Positions 1-10,859 of a DNA stretch of 64,000 nt are shown piece after piece; the stretch's first letter is position 1; each line of letters begins with the position of its first letter. The translations under genes and the position numbers were made by a program. The stretch is from Conus ventricosus (taxonomy: Eukaryota > Mollusca > Gastropoda > Neogastropoda > Conidae). The stretch covers positions 89,292,172 through 89,356,171 of the forward strand of contig CM031607.1 of the NCBI GenBank assembly GCA_018398815.1. Reading direction: 5' to 3'. Under the pieces are notes generated by a model, which saw only the letters and a list, made by a program, of their open reading frames with translations, was not told the origin of the DNA and made no database searches.

Positions 1-535
1 GTCACACTGGAAAAAAGGTAAGGTAAGTAATTTTCTTAAACCCACCGACAGAAAAAGGGGCCTTGAGGGCGTCAAACCCGTAAAAAAAACAACTCACAAA
101 ACATTATTTACAAATCTTTTAAAAAACCTTTTTAAAACCCCCCCTCGAAATTTTGTTAAAAATCTTTCACTGTAAAATCTCAGATCCCAGAAAAATATTA
201 ATCTCTTTCAAGAATTCAAGATCACATCAGGGGAAACACTCCGAACAAAATTTTCATGGCGGTGTAATTCTGTAATTTGTTAAAACTTAATTTGCTGTAA
301 AATATTTTTTGTGTCCCCAAACATGCAAGTCCCAAAAATCAAAAGAATATTTTTCCTTTGGGGGTGGGGCCCTACAGGAACACCCCGGGCTTCTTCACAC
401 TTAAAAGGTATAATGAGTAAATACAATGCCGGGTGCAGCCAAGATCATAACATGGACGTGGTCTTCCCAAAAAACCCCTAGTTCTGTATTAAGTACAATA
501 TAATGTTTAAATTATTTTATATCTGATAATGTATT
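1..535. other. Unannotated AT-rich stretch
   Basis: I see no gene, RNA or recognisable mobile element here. Runs of A, T, C and G are stretched, as in the poorly resolved parts further right, so a decayed or mis-called repeat could be hidden. No open frame of useful length is present. Confidence 0.5.
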
Positions 536-677
536 ATGCATTTGTATTCCTTCGTTACCCCTTCTCTATACCTTGTCATAACATACTGTTCACCTGTCCA
601 CCTTTCATTGACGTCCTTCATTTCTCTTCTTTTTCTTTTTCTTTTTTTTAAATGTATTTGCTGGAAGTTGTTTTCTC

Positions 678-679
<2 letters not shown>

Positions 680-737
<58 letters not shown>
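680..737. repeat. (GT)n microsatellite
   Basis: Uninterrupted GT dinucleotide array of about 29 units. Any open frames across it encode only Cys-Val or Thr-His alternation and are artefacts of the repeat. Confidence 0.98.
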
Positions 738-738
<1 letters not shown>

Positions 739-916
739 AAAAGTTGACTGTCATATTTTTGGATTGCCTTTTGTATTTCAGGCTAATATTCTTTTCACTA
801 TTTAGATGGTTCGTTGATTTTGAAGTCACATATTGTTTTTTTTTCTGCTTCATCGAGGGCAAGATGTAAAAAAAGCCTGTATTGTGCTTATTCTTTATCA
901 CTCATTAAAAAAGATT

Positions 917-931
917 CGTTCGTTCGTTCGT

Positions 932-977
<46 letters not shown>

Positions 978-1023
978 GCCTGTCTGTCTGTCTCTCTCTG
1001 TCTGTCTGTTTCTCTCTCTCTCT

Positions 1024-1086
<63 letters not shown>

Positions 1087-1372
1087 CGCTCGCTCGCTCG
1101 CTCGCTCTGTGTGTGTTTGTGTGTGTGTTTGCGCGCGCGCATGGATATTGTGTGTGTGTGTTTGTATGTGTGTGTGCGTGCGTGTGTGTGTCTCCCCCTC
1201 CTCTCTCTCTCTCTCTCTTCTTTCTTCTCTCTCTCTCTCTCTCTCTCCTCTCTCCTCTCCTCTCTCTCTCCGTCCCTTCTCTCTCCCTCTCTCCTCTTCC
1301 CTCTCTCTCTTCTCTCTCCCTCTCTCCTCTCTCTCTCTCTTCCTCTCTCTCTCTCTCTCTCCTCTCTCTCTC

Positions 1373-1456
<84 letters not shown>

Positions 1457-1622
1457 CGTCCCTCTCTCTCTCTCTGGTTCTCTCTCTCTCTTTCTCTCTC
1501 TCCTCTCTCTCTCCTTCTCTCTCTCTCCCTCTCTCTCTCTCTTTCTCTCTCTCTCTTTCTCTCTCTCTCTCCTCTCTCTCCCCCTCCCTCCCTCCCTCCC
1601 TCTCTCTCTCTCTCTCTCTCCT
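917..1622. repeat. Compound TC-rich microsatellite
   Basis: Begins with GTTC tetranucleotides, continues as TC arrays with TCTG and GCTC tetranucleotide blocks (GCTC near 1087-1106) and short GT and GC segments near 1107-1190, then imperfect TC/CCT sequence to 1622. Composition alone explains the long open frames on both strands. Nothing suggests coding. Confidence 0.97.
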
Positions 1623-2160
1623 CCACACAGTATACTTAAAGGCATTCGAGTGGGCGGTGTGTGGACAAGGTGAGGGTGGGGAGTGGGAGAGGAGGGGAGG
1701 AGAGGGTCGGGTGTTTGAAGAAGGAGGGAGGAGGGAAGGGGACGACAAGCCGGGTGGGATAAAGGCTTAGTTCACGGCTTATAACTGCTGTGAACAAATA
1801 GTGAGATTTCTGTTCCAAGATAGTGCCCAATACACTGCAGTCGGTCGATGAATGACACGCCTTTTCTGTCGAGCGAGACGATGGCTTCATTAGCCACAAA
1901 GACCAGCAGAAAAGTGGGAGTGGGGCGGAGGAAGGAGGAGGGGGATTGGGAATGGTGGGCGGGGGGGGGGGGGGGGGGGAGAGAAAAATGGGGAATGGCT
2001 TCGTTCATACCATATAAAATCTGTGAGAAAATATTGACGTTTCTATTCAAAGACGGTGTCGAAGACTGCATGTGTGGAGTGAATGAAACGTCTCTTGTTC
2101 CGAACCAGTGACCAAATTCACTGGAACCTCCTCCCCTTCCCCACCCCCCACCTCCCCAGT
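1623..2160. other. Non-coding spacer with a G19 run
   Basis: Purine-rich sequence between two microsatellite blocks, with an uninterrupted run of 19 G at 1961-1979. No recognisable gene or mobile element. Length calls in such a run are unreliable. Confidence 0.5.
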
Positions 2161-2388
<228 letters not shown>

Positions 2389-2391
<3 letters not shown>

Positions 2392-3300
2392 CAAGAACAA
2401 GAACAAGAACAAGAACAAGAACATATTTTATTGCCATATGAAAACCAGAGGTTTTGTGGGGTACAGATGATCAAGTTCAGACATTCAACTAAACTAAACT
2501 AATCCTAGCGTTGTCACATCTTGCAACATAACATCATTAGTAGCAGAAAGAAAAGCACAGTGTGTATCAGAGTCTGATTAAATTTTCTGTCTCCGAAGAG
2601 AAAAACACAACAGGATATACTGGGCAAGTACAGGTTGGAAGCAGTCCAATAACATAAGCTCCGAGGGTTTTGTCATGTTAGTCTGTGGTGGAAAATCAGT
2701 TTTTATTATCCTCGTCATCAGGTCATAACGTTGTTGGTCAAATAATTTGCAGTCATCGAGAAAATGTAGTTCGTCCTCAATGACGTGGCATGTCGTGCAT
2801 AATCTGTTTTCTCTGTCAGTGTTGGTATAACGGCCCCTCTCAATTTGGAGGTCATGGGCACTTATTCGTAATCTAGTTAGTGCTCGTCTGCAATCTGTGT
2901 CAGTGTGTTGCTCCAAATAAGCCGCCTGTTTGTATTCGGTAGTAACTGTGGCATAAAATTTGAGCTTGGATGTGCTTTCATTCTTTTGTTTCTTCCAAAA
3001 CTCAATATAAAACGTTTCCAGCTTCGCATTGATCAGAAACTTCAGGCGAGTCACACTAAATGTACCCTGATTTTCCCAGACATGCTGTAATCCTATCGTT
3101 GACAAGGTTTGTCGTATAAACTTCGTCCATTTGCTTTCTTCGGTGCCTTGAGAGATCATTGACTGATAAATCTGTTGTTGGTAAGAGTCTTGGTCTGACT
3201 CTAATATGTGTATCCAGAATGCGATAGTCTGGGTTATCACTTTAAAAGTAATCGGGAATCTCCCCAGTTCGCCCAAAACCGGTAATGCCATTGCTTTTCT
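2389..3300 (-). mobile_element. 5'-truncated LINE, minus strand, hexamer-repeat tail
   Basis: The 3' part of a non-LTR retrotransposon in minus orientation. It has the C-terminal ORF portion (2578-3291), a short 3' UTR with an AATAAAAT stretch near 2425-2435, and a 3' tail of five GAACAA units (plus-strand spelling, 2389-2418) instead of poly(A). No RT catalytic core is present, so the copy is 5'-truncated, the usual result of incomplete target-primed reverse transcription. Clade is not certain; a CR1/L2-like or RTE-like LINE is possible. Confidence 0.75.
2578..3291 (-). CDS. C-terminal fragment of a LINE reverse-transcriptase ORF
   Basis: An intact 237-residue frame that is only the end of a LINE polyprotein. 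A helix-rich region leads to a conserved block, LRISAHDLQIERGRY (residues 141-155). A zinc-knuckle-like Cys2-His-Cys motif follows (C165, C168, H176, C181), typical of the extreme C-terminus of LINE ORF2 proteins, where it is thought to aid nucleic-acid binding. No YxDD box or endonuclease is present. The first Met lies at the truncation, so it is not a natural start. The frame is unbroken over 714 bp, suggesting a fairly young insertion. No host function is implied. Confidence 0.75.
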   Translation of the reverse strand: MALPVLGELGRFPITFKVITQTIAFWIHILESDQDSYQQQIYQSMISQGTEESKWTKFIRQTLSTIGLQHVWENQGTFSVTRLKFLINAKLETFYIEFWKKQKNESTSKLKFYATVTTEYKQAAYLEQHTDTDCRRALTRLRISAHDLQIERGRYTNTDRENRLCTTCHVIEDELHFLDDCKLFDQQRYDLMTRIIKTDFPPQTNMTKPSELMLLDCFQPVLAQYILLCFSLRRQKI

Positions 3301-3382
3301 ATGAACTCTTAATAATTGCCTGCAGAATTTAATGTGTGTGAATTAAGAATGAAGAATTCTCTGTGTGTGTGTGTGTGTGTTT

Positions 3383-3482
3383 NNNNNNNNNNNNNNNNNN
3401 NNNNNNNNNNNNNNNNNNNNNNNNNNNNNNNNNNNNNNNNNNNNNNNNNNNNNNNNNNNNNNNNNNNNNNNNNNNNNNNNNN
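3383..3482. other. Assembly gap (100 N)
   Basis: Exactly 100 undetermined bases directly after a short GT array. A round 100-N gap usually means a scaffold join of unknown true length. Confidence 0.99.
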
Positions 3483-4044
3483 CCCCAAAACCGAGAGATA
3501 ATTAAAAGAAACAGATCACCTCTTCTCAGGCAGCTCCTAATCTTTAGCCCGACCCTGAAAAGGTTCCTAAAGATTCACCAGGACTTTCAACATAGAATCA
3601 AACACACAACGTCAGAGACTTCCATCTGAAACAGCTGCAAAATAACACTGAGCAACAGTTCACCTAACCCCAGCCTGCTTTACAGTCAACTTGGTGTGAT
3701 TGGATAACTCAACGTAAGGTTAACTATGATTGGGCAACTCACGTGAGGATGATGCATGACCCAATTTCCCCACTTCCACGGAAAACACTAAAAAATTCAA
3801 GATACCTCCCTACCCTCTCCCAAGCTGGGCTGTACACAGATATCCACTGACGCACACACACGCATGCGACGTGAGCGGAAATGTTCGCCGGCTCACCCTA
3901 GACATATAGAGGAAATATTGACTCTAATGCGAACCACGCAAGATACACTGACATGGAACATGATCCGCCCGCGCATGCACAAGTCAAAACATGAGTCGCC
4001 TCCACTAGATCTATCTGTAACATACATGTCGGGCTCAAGTAGCA
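3483..4044. other. Unannotated region with one small open frame
   Basis: No recognised family. A 71-codon plus-strand frame runs from 3864 to 4079 but is Arg/Ser/His-rich, has no motif I recognise, and its end overlaps the edge of the Penelope-like fragment on the other strand. I do not call it a gene. Confidence 0.45.
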
Positions 4045-5120
4045 ATGTCAGTGACCCTGACACAGACATGCAAAGCTAGGACCCATTTTGGTCCCCATGG
4101 CCACTCCGCTTAGCTGCAGAAAGTGGTCCCCATCAAAAGCGAATGAGTTCAAGGTGAGGACCAGTTCAGTGAGGGCGCAGAATGGTGGGGATGTGGAGGT
4201 TCAGGGCACTCCTTTGGAGGAAATGGCGTACTGCCTGTAGGCCGTCTTTGTGGGGGATGTTAGTATACAGAGAGACAATGTCCATGGTGAAGACATGCTT
4301 CTCTGTACAGTTGTTTGGAAAGGAAAGAAGTCCTCCAGGAGATTGAGGATCGTGCGTGGTGTCCTTCACATAAGTGGGCAGTGCTGACACGAGTGGCTGA
4401 AACACACGTCCAGAAAGTCAGAGATGAGTGCTGTGGAGCAGGAGCAGGCAAATACAATAGGGCGTCCTGGTGTGTTAGCCTTATGGATTTTGGGCAGGAG
4501 GTAAAACAGGGGCTCTCTGGGTTTTTGGACCACAGCAAATTGAGCCTCCCATGGAGATGACCTTTGTTGATAGAGGCCTTGATTGTTTTTTCTAACCAAG
4601 GCGTTTGTCTGGCTTGGTTGTACTTCTGGGGACTGGGCTGTAGAAGGCGGTGTTGGACAGCTGTGACCTGGCATTTCCCGGATGTACAAGTCTCTCCACC
4701 ACACCACAACTGCTCCACCTTTATCCGCAGGCTGATCACAATGTCTGTCCGGTTCTTCAGTTCCTGTAGAGCTGTCTGTTCTACAGGGCTGAGGTTGGAA
4801 TGGCGAAGGGGCTTAGGTTTTAACTGGCAGATCTGGTTGGTGCAGACGTCAATATAGTAGTCTAGAGAGGGAAAGGCACCAGGTTTGGGGGGTCCAATGG
4901 CTGGGAGGTTTGTGAAAAAGAAAGCAATGTCACTAACATCTTGGGGTGGAGAGTCACAGACAGAGGCATTTTCAAAATGGGCTGCCAGACGCAGTCGCCG
5001 AAAAAAACGCTTGCAGAGGAACAGTGTGCTAGCCCAGTTGGTTGTTGGCTGCAGGGGCACAAATTGAGTCCTCTGGGGAGACGTACCGCAGCCTGAATGA
5101 GCGTTTCTCTGGAGCACCTT
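4045..5120 (-). pseudogene. Penelope-like element RT fragment, frameshifted
   Basis: Minus-strand reading frames broken by at least two shifts carry ordered Penelope-like reverse-transcriptase blocks: an N-terminal region ending near an LSPVEQTALQELKNRTDIVI-type segment, then LLPKIHK and PGRPI (about 4500-4460), then FTMDIVSLYTNIPH (about 4290-4245), then a VAMGTKMGPS-type block near 4110-4080. Similarity fades by about 4045, before any YxDD box and before the GIY-YIG endonuclease that many such elements carry at the C-terminus. The copy is therefore truncated at both ends and cannot be active. Penelope-like RTs are related to telomerase RT. Confidence 0.85.
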
Positions 5121-5214
5121 CGCTCAATGTGGCTGGGGTATGAAGATCCCGTAGGCTCTCACTTCAATAGCCCCTACCACAACTTCACCCATGCGAGAGT
5201 GGCTGCTGTCTGGC

Positions 5215-5560
5215 AGAATCGGTCCATTATTATCATTATCATCATTAGCAGCAGCAACAATTTTTTTTAACTACTTCTGTTATTTTTTTCCTTCTAATTA
5301 TTATCATTTTTATTATTATTGTTATTATTATTACTATTATCATATTGTCATTGTTGTTGTCGTGTTGTTGATGTTGTTATCATCATTATTATTGCCATCA
5401 TCGATACCATTGTTTTTATTGGTACTTCCATCATCGTCATTATCACTACCATTATCATCACCATCATCATCGCCGCTAACACTGTTGCCACCACAACCAT
5501 GCTGTTTGACAATCCTCTATCCTTTCTCCCCTCCTGTGTACAGCCACTTATAATACTACA
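5215..5560. repeat. Degenerate TTA/ATC trinucleotide tract
   Basis: Imperfect ATT, TTA and ATC trinucleotides with GTT interruptions. Low complexity explains the Leu/Ile/Tyr-rich open frames. Confidence 0.9.
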
Positions 5561-6290
5561 ACTACAATTGTTATTATTCCACCAACAGTGATAGTAATCC
5601 TCTCTTCAGTATTATTTTTTTCAATATCTTTACCATCACCATTAGGCTGTCATTATTATTGCAATCTTGTTTACTAGTATCATCTTACTATTTTAACTCG
5701 CATTGTCTCCTTACCAACGGCGTCGTTTCATTCAACACCCATCTTATGCCGAATTTAGGAAGATAAGTGATATTACTCGTTCTTCGTCCTAAGTGTTGTT
5801 TCTCTTGCCTGAAGAAGACCTAAGAGGTCGGACGTGTTGTGTTTTGTCTTGTAATTTGTTTGTCCATGTTAACCGGCAGCGTTACTTAAAAAGTTCTTTT
5901 AAAATTTATGTTGAAGGCAATTTCGACTTAAATCGAGAAAAAAGTCTTACGCATCACAATGTTCTGTAGTTATCTGTACGACCTTCGTACAAGTAGACAC
6001 TTCAATGTGTTTCCACAAGTCTTTTATTTGTAAAGAATTCACCCCAAAAAAAGGAATAATAGGAGAGCAAACTCAGAAACAAGTGATCATGAAAAGGAAG
6101 GGTATCGTTGACACTGTTTTATGAACTTTCAACACTTGTAATTATAACCCCAAAAAAGGGGGAAAAAAAAAGAAAACAACAAACAAAACCTACGATGCTC
6201 ATAATCGTCCAAAGCAATACATCATTAAAATCAATGGCACATGTCTCACGACTCCCGGAGACAAGAAAATGTCAAAAGCAGAAACAGTAT
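5561..6290. other. Unannotated spacer
   Basis: No gene is visible. One short motif at 5808-5836 has a hammerhead-like CTGAAGA box followed by a 5-bp hairpin, but it lacks the GAAA box and is discussed as a finding only. Confidence 0.5.
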
Positions 6291-6768
<478 letters not shown>

Positions 6769-7020
6769 AAGAATACGTTTCTTTTATGACACATTCTAAC
6801 TCAGAATAGCCTTCCAATGATGTCAGAAAATTGCCAGTTTTAACATACAGCTCATTTCAGTTCCAAATCAGTCCAGCAAACAAAGCATGTGGCTGTCCAT
6901 GCTTTTTAAAACAGACATTGTAGGGAAAAAACAAGTTGATCAGGAACAAATAGTTTGTGAGCCGAGCATTGCTCAAGACTCGGGTATTTTTTCTTCAAAT
7001 ACATTATTTAGCTTGAACCA
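6769..7020. other. Unannotated spacer before the SINE
   Basis: Ordinary-composition sequence without an ORF, RNA gene or repeat that I recognise. Confidence 0.4.
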
Positions 7021-7505
7021 GGGGCGGGAATAGCTCAGTTGGTAGAGCGCCGGACTAGTAAAACTGGTGATCCTAGGGTGCGGGCTCGATTTTCCGCCGG
7101 GCCGTTCGGTACAAGGGATCTTCCCTCAGAGTTAACATTGTATCTGACTCCATTTCCCAAAGAGTCCAAAACTGAAGTTCCGTGTGTGAACGCACGCATA
7201 ACATCTTGATACACGTAAAATCCTATCACCAACTTTCGGAGAGAGGTCAGTTTGGCCGATGGTATGGATGATACGTTACACAAAGCATGCACCCTGCATG
7301 AGAAATGGAAAAAAAAGAAGGAAAACAGGAGATTCAGTGAACAATATTGACTGGATGACACGAGAAAAAGACTGAATGAAGCGTCGGCAGTCAGCTCTTC
7401 AGTCGGCACTAGCCAGGTAGGCATCCGTTGCGCTTTAAATGCTTTGGTAGTAGTAGCAGTAGAAGTATCAGCAGCAGCAGCAGCAGTAGTAGTAGTATAA
7501 TAGTA
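7021..7505 (+). mobile_element. tRNA-derived SINE
   Basis: The first about 85 bp form a tRNA-like head. A-box-like TAGCTCAGTTGG lies at 7031-7042 and B-box-like GGCTCGATTTT at 7083-7093, with an anticodon-arm-like hairpin between. No complete cloverleaf with a matching acceptor stem is present, so this is a SINE head, not a functional tRNA gene. The roughly 300-bp body that follows is not related to any family I can name. The element appears to end in AGT/AGC trinucleotides (about 7441-7500), directly abutting the next LINE. A- and B-boxes would supply internal RNA polymerase III promoter function. Confidence 0.75.
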
Positions 7506-7514
7506 TGTCATGTC

Positions 7515-8690
7515 GCATGAGAGCTTTGCTGATGATACTCAGCTTCATCAGTCGGCTCCCATTGCTGAAACTGACTCACTGATTTCTCTGACGCGGGGCT
7601 GCATTGCAGACCTGAAGGACTGGATGCAAACCAACAAACTACAACTAAACGACGACAAGACGGAACTCATGTTCGTGACAAAACAGCCTAACCATCCTCT
7701 CTGCTTCAACTGTCACTATCAATGACTGTACTGTCTCTGTCTCCACCTCTGTCCGCAGTCTAGGGGTCATTCTTGACCATCCCTCACCTTTGAGAAACAG
7801 GTTTCAAATATTTGCAAGATTGCTATTTAGAACTAAGAAGAATCAGCTCCGTACGTCACCTTCTCTCTACAGATGCTACAAAAACTCTCATTTGTGCATT
7901 TGTCTTATCTAGAATAGATTACTGCAACTCACTTTTGGCCGGCCTCCAAAATACCTGATGAAAGATTACAGCGATTCCAAAATCATGCAGCCCGAGTCGT
8001 CTGTAGAGCAGGAAAATATGATCACATTTGGCCTCTACTTCACTCTCTTCACTGCTATCTGTCTCAAACCGTATCTCGTACAAAATCCCAACTCTCACTT
8101 TCTCTGCTCTCTTTGAAAATGGACCTTCTTATCTCACAGATCTCCTTAAAATCTACACCCCTCTCGACAACTACGCTCCTGTGCTGACGACCGCCTTCTA
8201 CGAATGACTCGCTTCAGGACTACTATGGTGAAAGATCTTTCTCTTTTCAAGCTCCAGCGACGTGGAACCAGACTGCCAGACTCTCTCAGACATTCAGATT
8301 CTATCCCTTCTTTCAAGTCTAAACTTAAAACCCATTATTTTCTCATAATTAATCAATGCTGTGGGGTGGGGAGGTGGGGGGGGGGGGGGACAACCTAACT
8401 CATAGCCGTCTGGGCCTTTTCAAATGTAGTGTATGTGTATGTTCTCCATTACATGTATTTGTTGTATGACTGAACGTTATAGGATTAAGTGTTTGCAGTG
8501 ATACTTGAAAATAAGTAAATGTCACACTCGTAGGATTAGGATTTGTTTGTTATTGTAGTAATAGTATTTGTAGCTAGGTGTAGGGTGTACTATTGTATAT
8601 GAGAAGGGTGAATGTTAGTATGACTTTGTAAAGCGCTTAGAGAAATTCGTTTGATTAAGCGCTATATAAGAAACCATTATTATTATTATT
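7515..8690 (+). mobile_element. CR1/L2-like LINE, 3' half, frameshifted
   Basis: Starts inside the RT palm with SFADDTQLH (catalytic FADD, about 7521-7547). The first open stretch, 7510-7725, includes DLKDWMQTNKLQLNDDKTEL. RT thumb and C-terminal segments follow in shifting frames to about 8370, including a last open piece at 8204-8398. The 3' UTR ends in a short stem-loop (AGCGCTTA at 8632-8639 pairing with TAAGCGCT at 8656-8663) and an ATT-repeat tail, a 3' architecture known in CR1/L2-type LINEs. The 5' half, including endonuclease, is absent. The copy is dead: at least three frame breaks. Confidence 0.85.
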
Positions 8691-8709
8691 ATTATTATTA
8701 ATAGTAGTG

Positions 8710-8755
<46 letters not shown>

Positions 8756-8891
8756 CAGAAGTATATTATTGTCATTATTTTTATTATTATTATTATTTTA
8801 TTATTATTATTATATTATTATTATTATTATTATTATTATATTGTCATTATTTTTATTATTATTATTATATTTTATTATTATATTATTATTA

Positions 8892-8979
<88 letters not shown>

Positions 8980-9135
8980 GTTCTTGTTGTTGTTGTTATT
9001 ATTACAATCATTACGATTAATGTTATTATTATTATCATTATTATTATTATTATTATTATCATCATTATTATTGTTGTTGTTGATGTTATTATTATTATTG
9101 TTATCATTATCATTATTACTATTATTATAATAAGA
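8681..9135. repeat. Long (ATT/TTA) and (AGT) trinucleotide array
   Basis: Begins as the ATT tail of the preceding LINE, passes through an AGT block (about 8702-8755), then continues as TTA with GTT and ATC variants to 9135. Probably grew from the LINE tail. Confidence 0.93.
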
Positions 9136-9600
9136 GCGCGAATGATCAGCTCAGAAAATCAACAGGAAGATCCAATGTAGCCACGTTTGGAAAAAAAAAA
9201 TGCGCGTGCATCATCCGTAATGATGGTTCGACCACTAGGAAATTAGTAGCGTCCCGGTTTGAACGGCTGTGTCAGTGCAGTAGTAAGGTGTATGATTTGG
9301 TAGCTCTCGATACTTGATTGAAGACGACGTGAAATTCAGAACTTTGTTCAGAAACAGCTGACGCATAGTTCTGGTAAACTTATGGTCAGGACATGAAATA
9401 CATTAAAGTAGTATTATGTCAAACAAAACATTGAACAATAGTTAATTCCTGCGCTTTAGTACTTTGAAAACTTGGTCAGCTCCTGTTCTTGTCTGATTTC
9501 CTTCTGGAAGAATCCATTCTCACACATTTGTCTTCCGATTCGCTTCTCTCCAAAGCACCTTCTTTTGACACACTTCTCCCTCATTTTAATGGAAAATTTA
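9136..9600. other. Unannotated spacer
   Basis: No gene, RNA or known repeat recognised in this stretch. Confidence 0.4.
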
Positions 9601-9806
<206 letters not shown>

Positions 9807-9904
9807 TGTTTATTAGTCAATTTGTTTGTTTGTTTGCTCAGAATGGGGATGGCGTAACCTATTCAACCAGTCCTGTTTTCCTGTTTTGTCTAATTTGCAC
9901 AAAT

Positions 9905-10855
9905 CATTAAACATTGCCTGACGCAAGGGAAATGTAAGAATTAAGGTAATGTAGGAGGTAAACATCCTAAGGGAAATGTCAAGAATTTTTTAAACATCCA
10001 AAAGGAAATGCCAAGAATTTAAGGTGAATGTCGGAGGTAATAATCCCAAGGGAATTGTAAAGAATTTAAGGTAAATGTAGGAGGTAAACATCCCAAGGGA
10101 ATTGTCAAGAATTTAGGTGAATATAGGAGGTAAACATCCCACGGAAAATGTCAAGAAGATAAGGTGATTGCATGAAGTAAACATCCCAAGGAAATGTCAA
10201 GAATTTAAGGTGAATGTCGGAGTTAAAAATCCCAGGGAATTGTCTGGAATTTAAGGTGTATACAGGAGATAAACATCCCAAGGGAAATGCACAAATTTAA
10301 GGTGAATGTATGAGGTAAAACATCCCAATGGAAATGTCAAGGGTTTAAGATGAATGTAGGAGGTAACATTCCCAAGGAAATGTCAAGAATTAAGGTGAAT
10401 GTAGGAGGTAAACATCCCAAAGGAAATGTCAAGAATTTAAGGTGAATGTAGTAGGTAAACATCCCACGGGAAATGTCAAGAAGAAAGGTGATTGCACGAG
10501 GTAAACATCTCATGGAAAATGTCAAGAATTAAGGTGAATATAGGAGGTAGACACCAAAGGAAAATGTAAAGAACTTAAGGTAAATGTAGGAGGTAAACAT
10601 ACAAAGGAAAATGTCAGGAATTTAAGGTGAATGTCGGAGTTAAACATCCCAAGGGAATTGTCCTGGAATTTAAGGTGTATATAGGAGATTACCATCCCAA
10701 GGGAAAAGCACGAATTTAAGGTGAATGTATGAGGTAAAACATCCCAAGGGAATGTCAAGGGCTTAAGATGAATGTAGGAGGTAAACATCCCAGGGAAATG
10801 CAAAGAATTTAAGGTGAATGTAGGAGGTAAACATCATAAGGGAATGTAAGGATTT
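9905..10855. repeat. 47-bp minisatellite, about 20 units, higher-order organisation
   Basis: Tandem units of about 45-48 bp built on AAGGTGAATGTAGGAGGTAA followed by a CATCCCAAGGGAAATGTCAAG-like half. Units differ by substitutions and 1-2 bp indels. Diagnostic variants recur in the same order: CGGAGTT, then a TATA/TACA-GGAGAT unit, then TATGAGGTAAAAC, then AAGATGAATG, seen from 10207 and again from 10624, a higher-order period of about 417 bp. Open frames on either strand are repeat artefacts. Confidence 0.95.
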
Positions 10856-10859
10856 TGAA

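Noticed and set aside
681..1770. Long open frames of Cys-Val, Leu-Ser, Arg-Glu or Thr-His on both strands
   Set aside because: They are direct translations of GT and TC microsatellites. The same applies at 2083-2470, 6108-6817, 8707-9180, 9472-9910 and 15781-16272. The Cys-rich ones are not secreted peptides or toxins.
3864..4079. 71-codon plus-strand ORF as a gene
   Set aside because: No domain, no start context that I can support, and overlap with an antisense retroelement edge.
7021..7105. A genuine tRNA gene
   Set aside because: The anticodon arm is irregular, and there is no matching acceptor stem. It continues into a SINE body.
10337..10803. Minus-strand repeat peptide (SYIHLKF and LTFPWDVLP type units) as a coding repeat protein
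   Set aside because: It follows the minisatellite exactly, shifts frame between units, and has no flanking gene structure.
9905..10855. CRISPR array, because of regular about 47-bp spacing
   Set aside because: Units are contiguous tandem repeats with no unique spacers, and the window is eukaryotic.
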